64,000 nucleotides of DNA, taken from positions 123,289-187,288 of the forward strand of contig JAENYG010000004.1 of NCBI GenBank assembly GCA_016841875.1, written 5' to 3'. Made by a program: the position numbers and the translations under genes. Source of the DNA: Syntrophomonas sp. (lineage in GTDB: Bacteria > Bacillota > Syntrophomonadia > Syntrophomonadales > Syntrophomonadaceae). A model generated the notes under the pieces. That model was given only the letters and a program-made list of their open reading frames with translations, had not been told where the DNA came from and did no database searches. Shown here piece by piece: positions 63,790 to 64,000 of this stretch. How positions within the stretch are numbered: position 1 is the stretch's first letter; the number at the start of each line of letters is the position of its first letter.

Positions 63790-64000
63790 TCACAGCCCTA
63801 ATCCCCGGCTGATGATCACCTTCATAATTTCTGAAGTGCCAGCGTAGATAGTCTGTACCCGGGCATCGGTAAACAGCCGGGATATTTCGTATTCCCTGCA
63901 GTATCCATACCCGCCAAACAGCTGCAGACAGCGGGTAGCAGTCCGGTTTGCCATTTCACAAATCCAGTATTTGGCCATACTTACTTCATGTACAATGTTG
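63790..64000 (-). CDS. Acyl-CoA dehydrogenase, C-terminal part (runs off window)
   Basis: The last 69 residues are visible, from the window edge to the stop at 63790, ending LFGGYGYCREYEISRLFTDA and VQTIYAGTSEIMKVIISRGL. The frame is open through the edge. Here YAGT replaces the YEGT of short-chain enzymes, so the catalytic Glu is not at this position. In long-chain and isovaleryl-CoA dehydrogenases it comes from another helix. It precedes the DUF35-type thiolase pair, suggesting one pathway for a longer or branched acyl-CoA. Confidence 0.9.
   Translation of the reverse strand, partial: NIVHEVSMAKYWICEMANRTATRCLQLFGGYGYCREYEISRLFTDARVQTIYAGTSEIMKVIISRGLGL

Overview
The window reads like a chromosomal segment of a low-GC, anaerobic Firmicute of the Syntrophomonas type (a syntrophic fatty-acid oxidiser). 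The reasons are two separate beta-oxidation gene sets under sigma-54 control, three acetate-type CoA-transferases, a fadN-fadA-fadE order, MurT/GatD cell-wall genes, a T-box in front of ileS and Firmicute-type ribosome binding sites. This placement is an inference from gene content; no search was run.

Layout. 1-5832 is the leader-proximal part of a very large type I-C CRISPR array: 88 repeats that looked identical when read by eye, with the array continuing past the left edge. 5833-6001 is the leader. 6002-13713 is a complete type I-C cas set on the minus strand (cas3, cas5c, cas8c, cas7, cas4, cas1, cas2). Between cas3 and cas5c lies what I consider the most interesting object here: a plus-strand unit of about 130 nt holding a degenerate CRISPR repeat that keeps the 11-nt crRNA 5' handle, a guide-like segment and an intrinsic terminator. 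The guide matches, next to a TTC PAM, the promoter/start region of the cas5c operon (14 of 17 positions). This is the architecture expected of a crRNA-like guide by which Cascade would repress its own operon (CreR/CreA type). 13865-16456 holds a broken cas6, an MBL-fold hydrolase and an intact solitary cas6, which type I-C does not need; these look like relics of a second CRISPR system.

16846-31422 holds a MATE transporter, then a minus-strand fatty-acid block (CoA-transferase, fadN, fadA, fadE, enoyl-CoA hydratase) with a sigma-54 promoter in front of the CoA-transferase and a divergent PAS-type sigma-54 activator. A TIGR00266 protein, a small membrane protein and an AraC regulator follow. 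31514-50431 is mostly housekeeping: EamA and CorA transporters, prenyl synthase plus tetraprenyl-curcumene-synthase-like protein, a RelE/ParE toxin with a frameshifted antitoxin, murT/gatD, a glycosyltransferase, a DksA-like protein, PFL and ACT proteins, ileS with its T-box, nth, and a polar amino-acid ABC transporter. Two copies of a long palindromic repeat sit in this part.

50863-64000 is a second fatty-acid locus. An operon of thiolase, CoA-transferase, SDR dehydrogenase and CoA-transferase (minus) and an operon of acyl-CoA dehydrogenase and enoyl-CoA hydratase (plus) each have a good sigma-54 promoter and flank a second PAS-type sigma-54 activator. Together they encode every step from acyl-CoA to acetyl-CoA. 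The right end carries a CaiB-type CoA-transferase, an OB-fold/zinc-ribbon protein with its thiolase partner, and the end of another acyl-CoA dehydrogenase running off the window.
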